This document shows positions 9,209-17,516 of a DNA stretch of 64,000 nucleotides, in pieces (the stretch's first letter is position 1; each line of letters starts with the position of its first letter). A program made the position numbers and the translations under genes. The stretch is from the NCBI RefSeq assembly GCF_022899935.1, contig NZ_JALJCJ010000008.1, positions 124,001 to 188,000 on the forward strand, given 5' to 3'. The notes under the pieces are model-generated. The model was not told the DNA's origin, made no database searches, and worked only from the letters and a program-made list of their open reading frames with translations. This DNA is from Shinella curvata. GTDB taxonomy: Bacteria; Pseudomonadota; Alphaproteobacteria; Rhizobiales; Rhizobiaceae.

Positions 9209-10795
9209 TCACACGTTCGTCAGCCAGCACTTGACCGGCGCGAGCGCGTTCATCAGCGGTGCGTTCGGATCGTCGGTCCATCCCGCGACATTCTGGCCGA
9301 CGGCGTCGATGAAGTTGCTGAACATCGGTACGATCGTGCCGCCTTCGTCGCGGATCGTGAGGGCAAGTTTCCGGTACAGATCAACGCGCTTGCCGGCGTC
9401 GAGCTCGCCACGGGCGAGGACGACGGTCTTGTCGAACTCCGGGTTCGAATAGGCGGACTCGTTCCAGGCCGCACCCGACGTGTAGATCGTGGAGTAGACC
9501 ATGTCCTGGGTTGGCCGCCCGTTCCAGTATGAGGCGCAGAACGGCCGCTTGTTCCAGACGTCCGACCAGTAGCCGTCGCCGGGAATGCGCTTGATCTCAA
9601 GAGGGATGTTGGCAGCTGCCGCGCTCTGCTGGAAAAGCTGACAGGCATCGACGGCGCCGGGGAAGGCTACTTCTGAGGTCTCGATCAGGATGGGGCCATC
9701 GTGGCCGGACTTCTTGAAATGGAAGCTTGCCTTGTCCGGATCGTAGGTCCGTTGTTCGAGATCATCGGCGAAGAACGGGTAGAACTTGTTGATCGGGACG
9801 TCGTTACCCAGAGTGCCGTGGCCGAGCAATACCCGATCCAGAAGGGACTGGCGGTCAATAGCATATTTCAGGGCAAGACGCAGATCGTTGTTGTCGAAAG
9901 GCTTGGCGTTCGTGCGCATGACGAGCACATAGTGGCCTCGGCTGGGAACCGACTTGACCGCAACGGTCTTCATGCTCGCGACAAGCTCGGCGACCTTCGG
10001 GGCGACACGGTTGATCATGTCCACCTGACCGGATTGCACGGCGGCGATGCGGGCGGTGTCATCGTTGATGATTGTCACATCGAGCGTGTTGGCGTGGCCA
10101 CGGGTGTCATCCCAATAGTCGGCGAATTTCTCGAAGACGTAACGGACCCCGGGCTGCTGGCTCACGACCTTGTAGGGCCCGGCGGCAACGCCGTCGGCCG
10201 GGTTGGCGCGACCGCCCTCGGGCTGGATCAGCAGGTGGTAATCGGCCATTATGTAAGGGAAGTCGGCGTTCGGATCCTTGAGTTCGGCTATGAACTCGTT
10301 GCCGGAGGCCGTCATCTTCGTGATGCCCGCCATCAGGCCGAGCGCGGCCGAATTGCTCGTGCTGTCGGCGTGACGCTTCATCGTCTCGACGACGTCCTCG
10401 GCAGTCACGGACTTGCCGTTGTGGAAGGTCACGCCCTCGCGGATCTTGAATGTCCAGGTCTTGGCGTCCTTAGAGGAACCGAACTCGGTTGCCAGACGTG
10501 GAACGATCTCACCCTTCGCATCGACTTCCAGCAGCTTCTCCCCGAACTGCGCCATCAGGGTGTTCGGCCCTTCGCTTGCCGCCAGGGCGGGATCGAGCGT
10601 ATCGGTGGTCTGGCCGCCGCCGAGGCCGACGCGCATCGTGCCGCCTTTGACAGGCCCTTCGGCCCGCGCGGCCTGCGTCAGGAGACCGGAGGCCAGCGCG
10701 GAGGCGCCCAGCACCGCGGCGCGGCCCAGAAAGGACCGCCGATCCATTTTCCCACGAGCGACAAGGTTGGCCAGATACTTCAATTCATCAGACAT
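9209..10795 (-). CDS. ABC transporter substrate-binding protein, family 5 (peptide/opine type)
   Basis: 528 residues, periplasmic solute receptor of the SBP_bac_5 (DppA/OppA) family. A Tat signal lies at residues about 18-45 with the twin-arginine motif RRSFLGR and an A-R-A cleavage region. A GGAGGAG ribosome binding site precedes the ATG. Family hallmarks include the F-x-x-G-x-x-V/L-T-A-E-D-V segment and the D-x-R-L/V-R-x-A-L-x-x-A-I-D-R segment, here DLRLALKYAIDRQ. No cognate permease or ATPase gene is adjacent, so it must share a transporter encoded elsewhere. It is a close paralogue of the product of 46624-48222. The ligand is unknown; its position beside a betaine importer points to an amine, peptide or opine. 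Confidence 0.9.
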   Translation of the reverse strand: MSDELKYLANLVARGKMDRRSFLGRAAVLGASALASGLLTQAARAEGPVKGGTMRVGLGGGQTTDTLDPALAASEGPNTLMAQFGEKLLEVDAKGEIVPRLATEFGSSKDAKTWTFKIREGVTFHNGKSVTAEDVVETMKRHADSTSNSAALGLMAGITKMTASGNEFIAELKDPNADFPYIMADYHLLIQPEGGRANPADGVAAGPYKVVSQQPGVRYVFEKFADYWDDTRGHANTLDVTIINDDTARIAAVQSGQVDMINRVAPKVAELVASMKTVAVKSVPSRGHYVLVMRTNAKPFDNNDLRLALKYAIDRQSLLDRVLLGHGTLGNDVPINKFYPFFADDLEQRTYDPDKASFHFKKSGHDGPILIETSEVAFPGAVDACQLFQQSAAAANIPLEIKRIPGDGYWSDVWNKRPFCASYWNGRPTQDMVYSTIYTSGAAWNESAYSNPEFDKTVVLARGELDAGKRVDLYRKLALTIRDEGGTIVPMFSNFIDAVGQNVAGWTDDPNAPLMNALAPVKCWLTNV

Positions 10796-11045
10796 GTTGG
10801 CTCCTCCAAACGGTCCTCCCAGCTTCGGCAGCTCCTTTTCGCATCCGGAGCGCCGTGGCGATTTCAGCGCCTAGCCAGCGCTGAAGGCTCGCATGTCTGT
10901 CGGACGCGGCATGACCATTCTGGACATGAATTTGAGGATTCTCGCCTGGAGTCGATTCCAGAATCGGGCGCGACCAGAATGGAAACGCCATGCGCGACCG
11001 GCCGGCGAATGGCGCCGGCGACCGCACAATCGCGGCGATAGATCC

Positions 11046-12107
11046 TCAGGCGGCAAGAGGGCGGTGCGGTGCGGTTTTTACCGAGAGAGGGAGGGGCTTC
11101 GAAGGATTGCGCGCGTGCTCAGGCCATTGCTTCCTAAGAGCCCGGCTCTCATGGGGCGAAGTGCCTTCGAAGCTTCGATACATTTTCGAGAAATGGGAGG
11201 CTGAGACAAAGCCGCAGGCGATCGCAATCTCGACGACCGGCATTGTCGTCTGCCGCAGGAGGGACCGCGCGCGCTCGATCCTGAGGCGCATATAATATTT
11301 GCCTGGGCTGCAATTGAATGTGTCACGGAAATAGCGCTCCATTTGCCGTCGGGAAATCCCGGCTGTGGCAGCGACCACGGTCAATGGAACAGGATCGGCA
11401 ACGTTTTCCTCCATGACCTCCACAAGCTTGCGAAGGTTAGCATTGCTGACGCCGAGGGGGAGCATGTAGGGCAGCCGTTGCCGCTCGGAACCGTCGCGCA
11501 GGCTGGCCACGATCGCGAGCTGACATATTGCGGCTGCCGTTCCAGCACCTTCCTCACGCGCGATGATTTCCAGCATCATCTCAAGCGGTGCAGTGCCGCC
11601 GGCACAGGTATAAATCTCATCGTCGACCGCAAAGATCTGGGGGCTTGGCTGGACGTCGGAGAAGCGCTCGGCAAAGGACGCGAGGTTTTCCCAATGGATC
11701 GTACAGCGGCGCTTGTTGAGGATGCCGGCGTGGGCAAGCAGATGGGCTCCTGTGCAGACGGCGCCAAGCGAGATACGCGCTTTCCGGCATTCGCGCAGCC
11801 AGCTTGAAAGGTTCCTGTTGGTGTAGCGCGCAACATCCTGGCCACCGCATACGACGACCATTCGCGCAGAAGCGATGCGTGTCTGGTTTCTGGCCTCGTC
11901 GAGCGACAGGTCGGCGCTGAGTTGGAGGTCGTTGCTTGCCCGCACAGGCTTGCCATCGGCTGAGACGATCCGCCATGCATATTTGTCGCGTCCGAGAACC
12001 TGGTTGGCAAGGCGAAGCGTTTCGAGCGCCGTCGTGAAGGCGAGCATCGTGAATTCGGGCGTGATGTAGAAGTAGAATACGCTCTTTGGCCCGGGAACGG
12101 CGTTCAT
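11046..12107 (-). CDS. GlxA-family transcriptional regulator (DJ-1/PfpI domain plus AraC HTH)
   Basis: 353 residues. The N-terminal class I glutamine amidotransferase-like (DJ-1/PfpI) domain covers residues about 10-190 and keeps a Cys at the nucleophile-elbow position (GAVCTGAH). The C-terminal AraC double HTH covers residues about 225-325. The start is ATG 12107, preceded by AGAGGAA at 7 bases, rather than the upstream TTG. Family members such as GbdR and CdhR activate betaine and carnitine catabolism, so this one probably senses a quaternary amine or a related ligand. It lies 42 bp downstream of the permease gene, apparently in the same transcript. The 250 bp between it and the binding-protein gene hold nothing recognisable. 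Confidence 0.9.
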   Translation of the reverse strand: MNAVPGPKSVFYFYITPEFTMLAFTTALETLRLANQVLGRDKYAWRIVSADGKPVRASNDLQLSADLSLDEARNQTRIASARMVVVCGGQDVARYTNRNLSSWLRECRKARISLGAVCTGAHLLAHAGILNKRRCTIHWENLASFAERFSDVQPSPQIFAVDDEIYTCAGGTAPLEMMLEIIAREEGAGTAAAICQLAIVASLRDGSERQRLPYMLPLGVSNANLRKLVEVMEENVADPVPLTVVAATAGISRRQMERYFRDTFNCSPGKYYMRLRIERARSLLRQTTMPVVEIAIACGFVSASHFSKMYRSFEGTSPHESRALRKQWPEHARNPSKPLPLSVKTAPHRPLAA

Positions 12108-12149
12108 AGGTTTCTTCCTCTGCAATTGAGGTTTCTTCTTCGCGTCTCC

Positions 12150-14252
12150 TCAGAGGCCGAGAGCATGCCGCTGCCGTGCTGCGAAACCCTGGATCAGGCG
12201 GTCCGCCACCAGGGCAAGGATCGCCATCGATGCGCCGGCGGCGACGCCGAGCCCGACATCGCCCTGACCGAGCGCGAGGTAGATCTGTTGGCCAAGGTCG
12301 GTGGTTCCGATCAGCGCCGCGATCACCAGCATCGAGAAGGCGTAGAGGATTGTCTGGTTGAGGCCGAGCAGGATCGTCGGGGCCGAGTAGGGGATCCGGA
12401 CCTCGCGCATGACTTGCCATTCGTTTGCCCCGGAAGAGACGGCGGCCTCGATCAGTTCCTCCGGCGTGGAGGTGAGGCCATGCTGCGTATAGCGGATCAT
12501 CGGCACGATGGCGTAGGCGCAGATGGCGAGGAATGCGGAAAATTCGCCGATCTGGAAGAACATCAGCACGGGGATGAGGAAGACGAAGAGCGGGATGGTC
12601 TGGAGGAAATCGCAGACCGGGCGCATGACGCGCCAGGCGTTCTCGCTGACGGCGCAGGCCAAGCCTATTGCTCCGCCGACGACCACGCAGATGAGCACCG
12701 AGGCGGCGCACAGATAGAGCGAGAGAAGGGCGGGCTCCCAGAGACCCATCAGGAGGACGACGCTTACCATCAGGACGGCGAAGGCGGAGAGCTTCGGTCC
12801 GCCGGCAAGCCAGCCCAGCCCGCCGAGGGCCACGAGTACGAACGGCCAGGGTAGGTTGGCAATGCCGGTCACGAGGATCCCGGTCGCGACCAACAGGGAT
12901 AGACCGGCAACGGCGCGATTGCGCATGCCCAGAACGAGCGCCGCGACGGAGGTGATGCCGAAGACGGCGATGCTGATGCCGTTCGTCCACTGGAAACCCC
13001 AGGTGAAGGGCAGTACGGCTTCATCGAGGCCGATGCGCAACGGCAGGAGCACAAAGAACATGGTGGTGTTCTTGATCCCTTCGAGAAGGGCACCGTTTGC
13101 CGCGGTAAAGGCACCGAGATAGCGATCGATCACTGATGTCGCGCCCTTGAACATCGCAAAATCGTTTGCGGCGGGAAGGAGCGAGCCCTGAAGGGCGGCA
13201 ACGATGATGCCTGTGAGGAGGATCGCGACGGTGATCCTCCATGAATGCCGCTTGCTTTCCTTCGCAAGCCCGCTGCTCATGCGATCGGCCAGCACGGCGA
13301 AGATCACGATGACGACGCCCGCGATCAGGCTCTGGCCGAATGCGGCCTTGCGCATCGTGAGCAGCACTTCCCAGCCGATATCGTTGAAGCCGCCGATGAC
13401 CGCGGCGATGATGACCATCGACAGTGCGGCCATGATGGTCTGGTTCACGCCCACCATGATCTGCTGGGTTGCCGAGGGGATTTCGACGAGGACGAGTTGC
13501 TGGATGCGGGTCGCGCCGTTCATGATGGCGGCCTCGCGGATATCGGGCTCCACGCGCTGCAAACCGAGCAGGACGTTTCGCGCCATCGGCGGGGCGGCGT
13601 AGATCACCGATGCGATGAGGCCGACGACGGGGCCGAAACCGAAGAGGAGAAGCAGCGGCGTGAGATAGGCGAAGGTCGGAACCGTCTGCATGATGTCGAG
13701 TACGGTTTCGACGGTTCGACGGAAGGAAAGAAATTCATAAGCGAACACACCGATCAGGCCGCCGAGCGCGAGCGCGAGGGGGACGGAGACGACGACCAGC
13801 GCCAGCGTGTTCATGCTGGCGATCCAATAGCCGCTGGCAAGGATGAAGCCGAGACCGGCGAGCACGAGAGCAAGCATGCGCCTACCGCCGATGTGCCAGC
13901 CAAGCGCGGCGAGGACGCCGATCGTCAAGGCATAGGGCGCTCCGACGAGAAGCCGGTTCGCACCGGCCATCGGATATTCGAGGAGCTTGGCGGCGAGCCG
14001 CGCGGCGGGTTTCAGGAACTCGAAGGCCGCCGTAAGACCGCTACCGATCCATGCTGTCGCCGGCAACGTCAGTGCCTGAGGCCAAGTCTTGATCCATGCC
14101 TGGCTGGGTGCGAGCAAAAGACAGGCCGCACCGACAAGCACGCACAGAAACGCGACCCGGACGCCCGGCGTCAACCCGTTCAATCGCCTCATCCCGGTCC
14201 CGCTGCTGCCGCTCGCCAAACCCACGGCTCCAGTTGCGCTGATCTCGATCAT
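12150..14252 (-). CDS. Glycine betaine/carnitine-type ABC permease, tandem double permease
   Basis: 700 residues, about twice the length of ProW. It contains two complete BPD_transp_1 permease cores, each with its own cytoplasmic EAA loop: EAAIMNGATRIQQ near residue 240 and EAAVSSGANEWQVM near residue 610. Many hydrophobic helices cover almost the whole chain. It forms the inner-membrane channel for the ATPase encoded directly upstream, whose gene overlaps its start by 4 bases. The fused arrangement would give both half-channels from one polypeptide. The overall similarity is to ProW/OpuA-type proteins; the substrate (carnitine, betaine or choline) is inferred from neighbouring genes. Confidence 0.9.
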   Translation of the reverse strand: MIEISATGAVGLASGSSGTGMRRLNGLTPGVRVAFLCVLVGAACLLLAPSQAWIKTWPQALTLPATAWIGSGLTAAFEFLKPAARLAAKLLEYPMAGANRLLVGAPYALTIGVLAALGWHIGGRRMLALVLAGLGFILASGYWIASMNTLALVVVSVPLALALGGLIGVFAYEFLSFRRTVETVLDIMQTVPTFAYLTPLLLLFGFGPVVGLIASVIYAAPPMARNVLLGLQRVEPDIREAAIMNGATRIQQLVLVEIPSATQQIMVGVNQTIMAALSMVIIAAVIGGFNDIGWEVLLTMRKAAFGQSLIAGVVIVIFAVLADRMSSGLAKESKRHSWRITVAILLTGIIVAALQGSLLPAANDFAMFKGATSVIDRYLGAFTAANGALLEGIKNTTMFFVLLPLRIGLDEAVLPFTWGFQWTNGISIAVFGITSVAALVLGMRNRAVAGLSLLVATGILVTGIANLPWPFVLVALGGLGWLAGGPKLSAFAVLMVSVVLLMGLWEPALLSLYLCAASVLICVVVGGAIGLACAVSENAWRVMRPVCDFLQTIPLFVFLIPVLMFFQIGEFSAFLAICAYAIVPMIRYTQHGLTSTPEELIEAAVSSGANEWQVMREVRIPYSAPTILLGLNQTILYAFSMLVIAALIGTTDLGQQIYLALGQGDVGLGVAAGASMAILALVADRLIQGFAARQRHALGL

Positions 14253-15307
14253 GTCCGCTCCACCTGGAGCGCGCCGGCCAACTGGCTCGGGTGAACGATG
14301 CCGGCCATCTTGCCGTCGCGCCCCCAGACCGGGACGGGCTGGTAGAGCGCCATGCAGGAGGCGAGCGCGTCATCAATCGTCATGTCCTCTTCGATCTTCG
14401 GATCGTCGGGCATTTTGGGCAGCGTCTCAGGCATGTTCATCATGGCGCTGACATGCGAGTAGCGGCCCTTCGGCACGTCGCGCGTGAACTCGCGGACATA
14501 GTCGTCCACCGGGTTGACGATGATCTCGTCCGGTGTGCCGATCTGCACGACGACGCCGTCGCGCATGATGGCGATACGGTCGGCGAGCTTGAGAGCTTCC
14601 GTGATGTCGTGCGTGATGAAAACCGAGGTCTTTTGGAGGCCGGCTTGGAGTTTCAGAAATTCGTCCTGCAACTGCCGCCGGATGAGCGGGTCGAGAGCGG
14701 AATAGGGCTCGTCGAGGAACAGCAGGTCAGGATTCACGGCCAGTGCCCGGGCGATGCCGACGCGCTGGCGCTGGCCGCCCGATAGTTCGCGCGGAAACGC
14801 ATCTTCGCGGCCGGCAAGCCCCACAAGCTCCAGCATTTCCTGCGCGCGCTTGCGCCGGTCCGGCCGGTTGAGGCCCTGCATCTTCAGCGGAAAGCCGACA
14901 TTGTCCGCCACCGTCATATGCGGGAAAAGGCCGAAGTGCTGGAAGACCATGCCCAGCTTGTTTCGCCGCAGCTCGATCAGCCGCTGCTTGCTGGCCGTCA
15001 GAATGTCCTCTCCGTGGATGAGGATGGAACCGGCGGTCCCTTCCGCAAGGCGCGAGATGGTGCGGATCAACGTGGACTTGCCCGACCCGGACAAGCCCAT
15101 GATGACGAAGACCTCTCCTTCACGGACGTCGAAGGTGACGTCCTGAACGGCGGGAACGAGGCCACGCTCCCGCAGTAGTCTCGCTGCCGCGCGGGCATCG
15201 TTACCTGTTTCCGCGAGCGCCCGTTTCAGCTGATCGGGCGCATCCGCGCCAAAGACCTGCCAGACCCCCTTGCAGGAGATCGCCGCGGGAGAGGAGGGCT
15301 GGGACAT
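14249..15307 (-). CDS. Quaternary amine ABC transporter ATP-binding protein (ProV-like)
   Basis: 352 residues. The start at 15307 is supported by AAGGAG just upstream; the frame continues to 15376 but with no family similarity. It has Walker A GLSGSGKST, the signature LSGGQRQRVGIARAL, Walker B LLFLDEP, and a long N-terminal lead with a helical segment before the ATPase core, as in ProV. The C-terminal part (residues about 280-350) is a reduced CBS-like region, the module that senses ionic strength in OpuA-type importers. It couples ATP hydrolysis to betaine/carnitine-type uptake. It lies 11 bp after the binding-protein gene and overlaps the permease gene by 4 bases. Confidence 0.92.
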   Translation of the reverse strand: MSQPSSPAAISCKGVWQVFGADAPDQLKRALAETGNDARAAARLLRERGLVPAVQDVTFDVREGEVFVIMGLSGSGKSTLIRTISRLAEGTAGSILIHGEDILTASKQRLIELRRNKLGMVFQHFGLFPHMTVADNVGFPLKMQGLNRPDRRKRAQEMLELVGLAGREDAFPRELSGGQRQRVGIARALAVNPDLLFLDEPYSALDPLIRRQLQDEFLKLQAGLQKTSVFITHDITEALKLADRIAIMRDGVVVQIGTPDEIIVNPVDDYVREFTRDVPKGRYSHVSAMMNMPETLPKMPDDPKIEEDMTIDDALASCMALYQPVPVWGRDGKMAGIVHPSQLAGALQVERT

Positions 15308-15318
15308 GGGCGCGCTCC

Positions 15319-16281
15319 TTACTTCGTTGCGGCTTCGACAATGGGCTTCCATGTATCGGCATTGGCTTCCAGCCATTCAGCCGTGACGGCTTCGGTGGGT
15401 TTGCCATCCACATCGACAGCGCCCATCAGAGGCTGCTGCTGCTCGGTCGTGAGCGTGAAGGTCTTGAGGATTTCGTAAGCCGCGGGCCACTTGTCCTTCA
15501 GCCCCGGCCAGGCTGCCTTGAAGACTCGCGTCGGGATGAAGTCGCAGTCGCCGGTGGCGTCCTTGTTCGGACCATAGGCGGGATCGTCGTAGCACTCCTG
15601 GGTACCCTTCGGCAGTTCGACGAACTTCAGGTCAAAGGCCGGGATGGCCCAGTGCGGCTGCCAGAACACGGCGATGAGCGGCGTCTTGCGTTCCGCGGAG
15701 GCGCGGAACTCGGCGACGAGCGCGCCTTCCGAACCGGCGGGCAGCGCCTTGAAGGGAAGGCCGAGCGCCTTGATGCGGTCGGCGCCGGGCGTGCCCCATT
15801 CGCCGGGATAATCGACAAGGCGTCCGTTGGGCAGCGTCTCGGCGGTGGCGAAGGCGGCCGCGCAGGCCTTCAGCGCTTCCCAGGCGGGCAGGCCGGGACA
15901 AAGCTCAGCGACATGCGGCGGATAGACGAAGCCTTCGCGTGCCACGAGGCCGAGTTCACCGAGGTCCTCGACCTTGCCTTCCTTGTTGAGCTGGCGATAC
16001 TGGTCGGTGACGTTGGAGCCCCAGACTTCCATCGCGGCGTCGAGCTGCCCCTCGGAAACCGCCTGCCACATGTTCTGGTATCCGGCGGTGACATATTCGA
16101 CCTTGTAGCCGGCGGTCTCCAGCATGTGGCCGGCGATGCGGGTCGTGATCTGCTGGCCCGTCCATTCGTTGATGGCGAGCTTGATGGGCTCATCCTTCGC
16201 GCCGAGTTCGGCGGCCTGGAGCGAGGTTACAGACAGCGCCGCGAGGCAGGTCGAGATGCCGAGCTTGTAGATATTTCGCAT
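15319..16281 (-). CDS. Glycine betaine/carnitine-type substrate-binding protein (ProX/CaiX-like)
   Basis: 320 residues with a Sec signal peptide at residues 1 to about 24 (S-L-Q-A-A end). It belongs to the OpuAC/ProX family of periplasmic quaternary ammonium receptors. The characteristic W-T-G-Q segment near the N-terminus and several conserved Trp residues (M-E-V-W-G, F-W-Q-P-H-W) that build aromatic cages for a trimethylammonium head are visible. The start is ATG 16281 with GGAGAG 5 bases upstream, rather than GTG 16287. It is the first gene of the - strand operon and is divergent from a GbdR-like regulator, with 105 bp between them. A carnitine preference is inferred from the catabolic operon next door. 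Confidence 0.9.
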   Translation of the reverse strand: MRNIYKLGISTCLAALSVTSLQAAELGAKDEPIKLAINEWTGQQITTRIAGHMLETAGYKVEYVTAGYQNMWQAVSEGQLDAAMEVWGSNVTDQYRQLNKEGKVEDLGELGLVAREGFVYPPHVAELCPGLPAWEALKACAAAFATAETLPNGRLVDYPGEWGTPGADRIKALGLPFKALPAGSEGALVAEFRASAERKTPLIAVFWQPHWAIPAFDLKFVELPKGTQECYDDPAYGPNKDATGDCDFIPTRVFKAAWPGLKDKWPAAYEILKTFTLTTEQQQPLMGAVDVDGKPTEAVTAEWLEANADTWKPIVEAATK

Positions 16282-16289
16282 TGTCACTC

Positions 16290-16312
16290 TCCCGGTGTTT
16301 TAGTTCCCGGTG
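16290..16312. promoter_or_regulatory. Direct repeat in the divergent promoter, candidate AraC-type operator
   Basis: The 8-base sequence TCCCGGTG occurs at 16290-16297 and again at 16305-16312, both in the same orientation and 15 bp apart. AraC-family dimers bind direct repeats, and this pair lies in the 105-bp gap between the importer operon and the GlxA-type regulator gene. The assignment as an operator is an inference. Confidence 0.35.
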
Positions 16313-16386
16313 AAAGTGTTGCACAAAGCGATCGGCTGACTTAACTATTCACGCCATCGATTTTACATATTTGGACGGCGCCCCAG

Positions 16387-17397
16387 ATGGACCAGACCGC
16401 GATCCAGATTCACATCCTCGTCACGCCGAATTTCAATCTGGCCGCAACGACGGCTTTTATCGACCCGTTCCGCGCCGCGAATTATCTCGAAGGCGTCACC
16501 CGGTTTCGCTGGGTTCTGGCATCGGCGCTGGGCGGTTCGTGTCAGGCAAGCAACGGCCTGACGGTGGAAACGCGCAAGCTTGCCGATATCCAGAACGACC
16601 CATCCGATATCGTCGTCATGTCGGCGAGCTGGACGCCGGAAACCGGCAAGACGCCACAGCTCCTCGCCGCGCTGCGCAAATGGGCGCGCGCCGGCAGCAT
16701 CATCGGCGCGCTCGATACGGGCGCCTTCATCGTGGCGGATGCCGGGCTGCTGCGCGGCCATCGGGCGACGGTGCATTACGAGCATATCGACGCCTTCAAG
16801 GAGCTGCACGGCGACGTCGATGTCTCCGAGGACATTTTTGTCCGCGACGAGAAGCGCTTCACCTGTTCGGGAGGGATCGCCTCGGCGGATATCGCGCTGC
16901 ATATCATAAGGGCGATATCCGGTGACGCGCTCGCCAATGCCTCGGCCCGGTATATCTTCCATCCGTCCCTGCGTCCGGCGGGCACCTCGCAGAACCCGGC
17001 GAATTCGGAGCCGCTCGGCACGCATGTCCCCAACACGATCCGGCAGGCGATTATCGTCATGGAACAGCATCTCGAAAACGCGCTGTCGATCCCGGAGATC
17101 GCGGACGAGGTCGAAATCTCCCACCGCCAGCTCAATCGGCTGTTCATGCGCTATGTCGGGAAATCGCCGGCCATCTATTATCGCGATATCCGGCTGGACC
17201 GTGCCCGCGGCCTCGTCACCCAGACGGACATGCCGATGTCGGAGATCGCGATCGCGTCCGGTTTCGCAAGCCAGGTGCATTTCAGCCGCGCCTATCGCGA
17301 GCGTTTCGGCCTGTCGCCGCGCACCGACCGGGTCGACGGCCGAATCCCGTTCGAGTTCCGTGCCTGGCCGATGCATCGCAAATCCGGAGGAACTTAA
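16387..17397 (+). CDS. GlxA-family regulator, GbdR/CdhR-like
   Basis: 336 residues: an N-terminal DJ-1/PfpI-like domain (residues about 7-175) and a C-terminal AraC-type HTH pair (residues about 215-310) with the ARGLV...MSEIAIASGF helix typical of the second HTH. At the nucleophile-elbow position it has Asp (GALDTGAF) in place of Cys, as in GbdR-type betaine sensors, so the domain is a ligand sensor and not an enzyme. It is divergent from the betaine/carnitine importer and lies 119 bp upstream of the catabolic operon, the expected place for its activator. A ligand such as glycine betaine, dimethylglycine or carnitine is an inference from the family. Confidence 0.9.
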   Translation: MDQTAIQIHILVTPNFNLAATTAFIDPFRAANYLEGVTRFRWVLASALGGSCQASNGLTVETRKLADIQNDPSDIVVMSASWTPETGKTPQLLAALRKWARAGSIIGALDTGAFIVADAGLLRGHRATVHYEHIDAFKELHGDVDVSEDIFVRDEKRFTCSGGIASADIALHIIRAISGDALANASARYIFHPSLRPAGTSQNPANSEPLGTHVPNTIRQAIIVMEQHLENALSIPEIADEVEISHRQLNRLFMRYVGKSPAIYYRDIRLDRARGLVTQTDMPMSEIAIASGFASQVHFSRAYRERFGLSPRTDRVDGRIPFEFRAWPMHRKSGGT

Positions 17398-17482
17398 TTG
17401 CGGCGAAAAAAGCTAAGTCGATGGCGTACTGCGCATAGAAAGGGGCTTCGGTTGGCGGGAAGCTAGGTCATCGTGAAGGGCA

Positions 17483-17494
17483 GCAACATGTTGC
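17483..17494. promoter_or_regulatory. 12-bp palindrome upstream of the Rieske oxygenase gene
   Basis: GCAACATGTTGC is a perfect palindrome ending 22 bases before the ATG at 17517, in the 119-bp gap that must hold the operon promoter. It could be an operator half or a leader hairpin. Nothing else in the gap is recognisable except the GGGAG ribosome binding site. Confidence 0.3.
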
Positions 17495-17516
17495 CCCGGA
17501 CCTGGGAGACGCCGCC

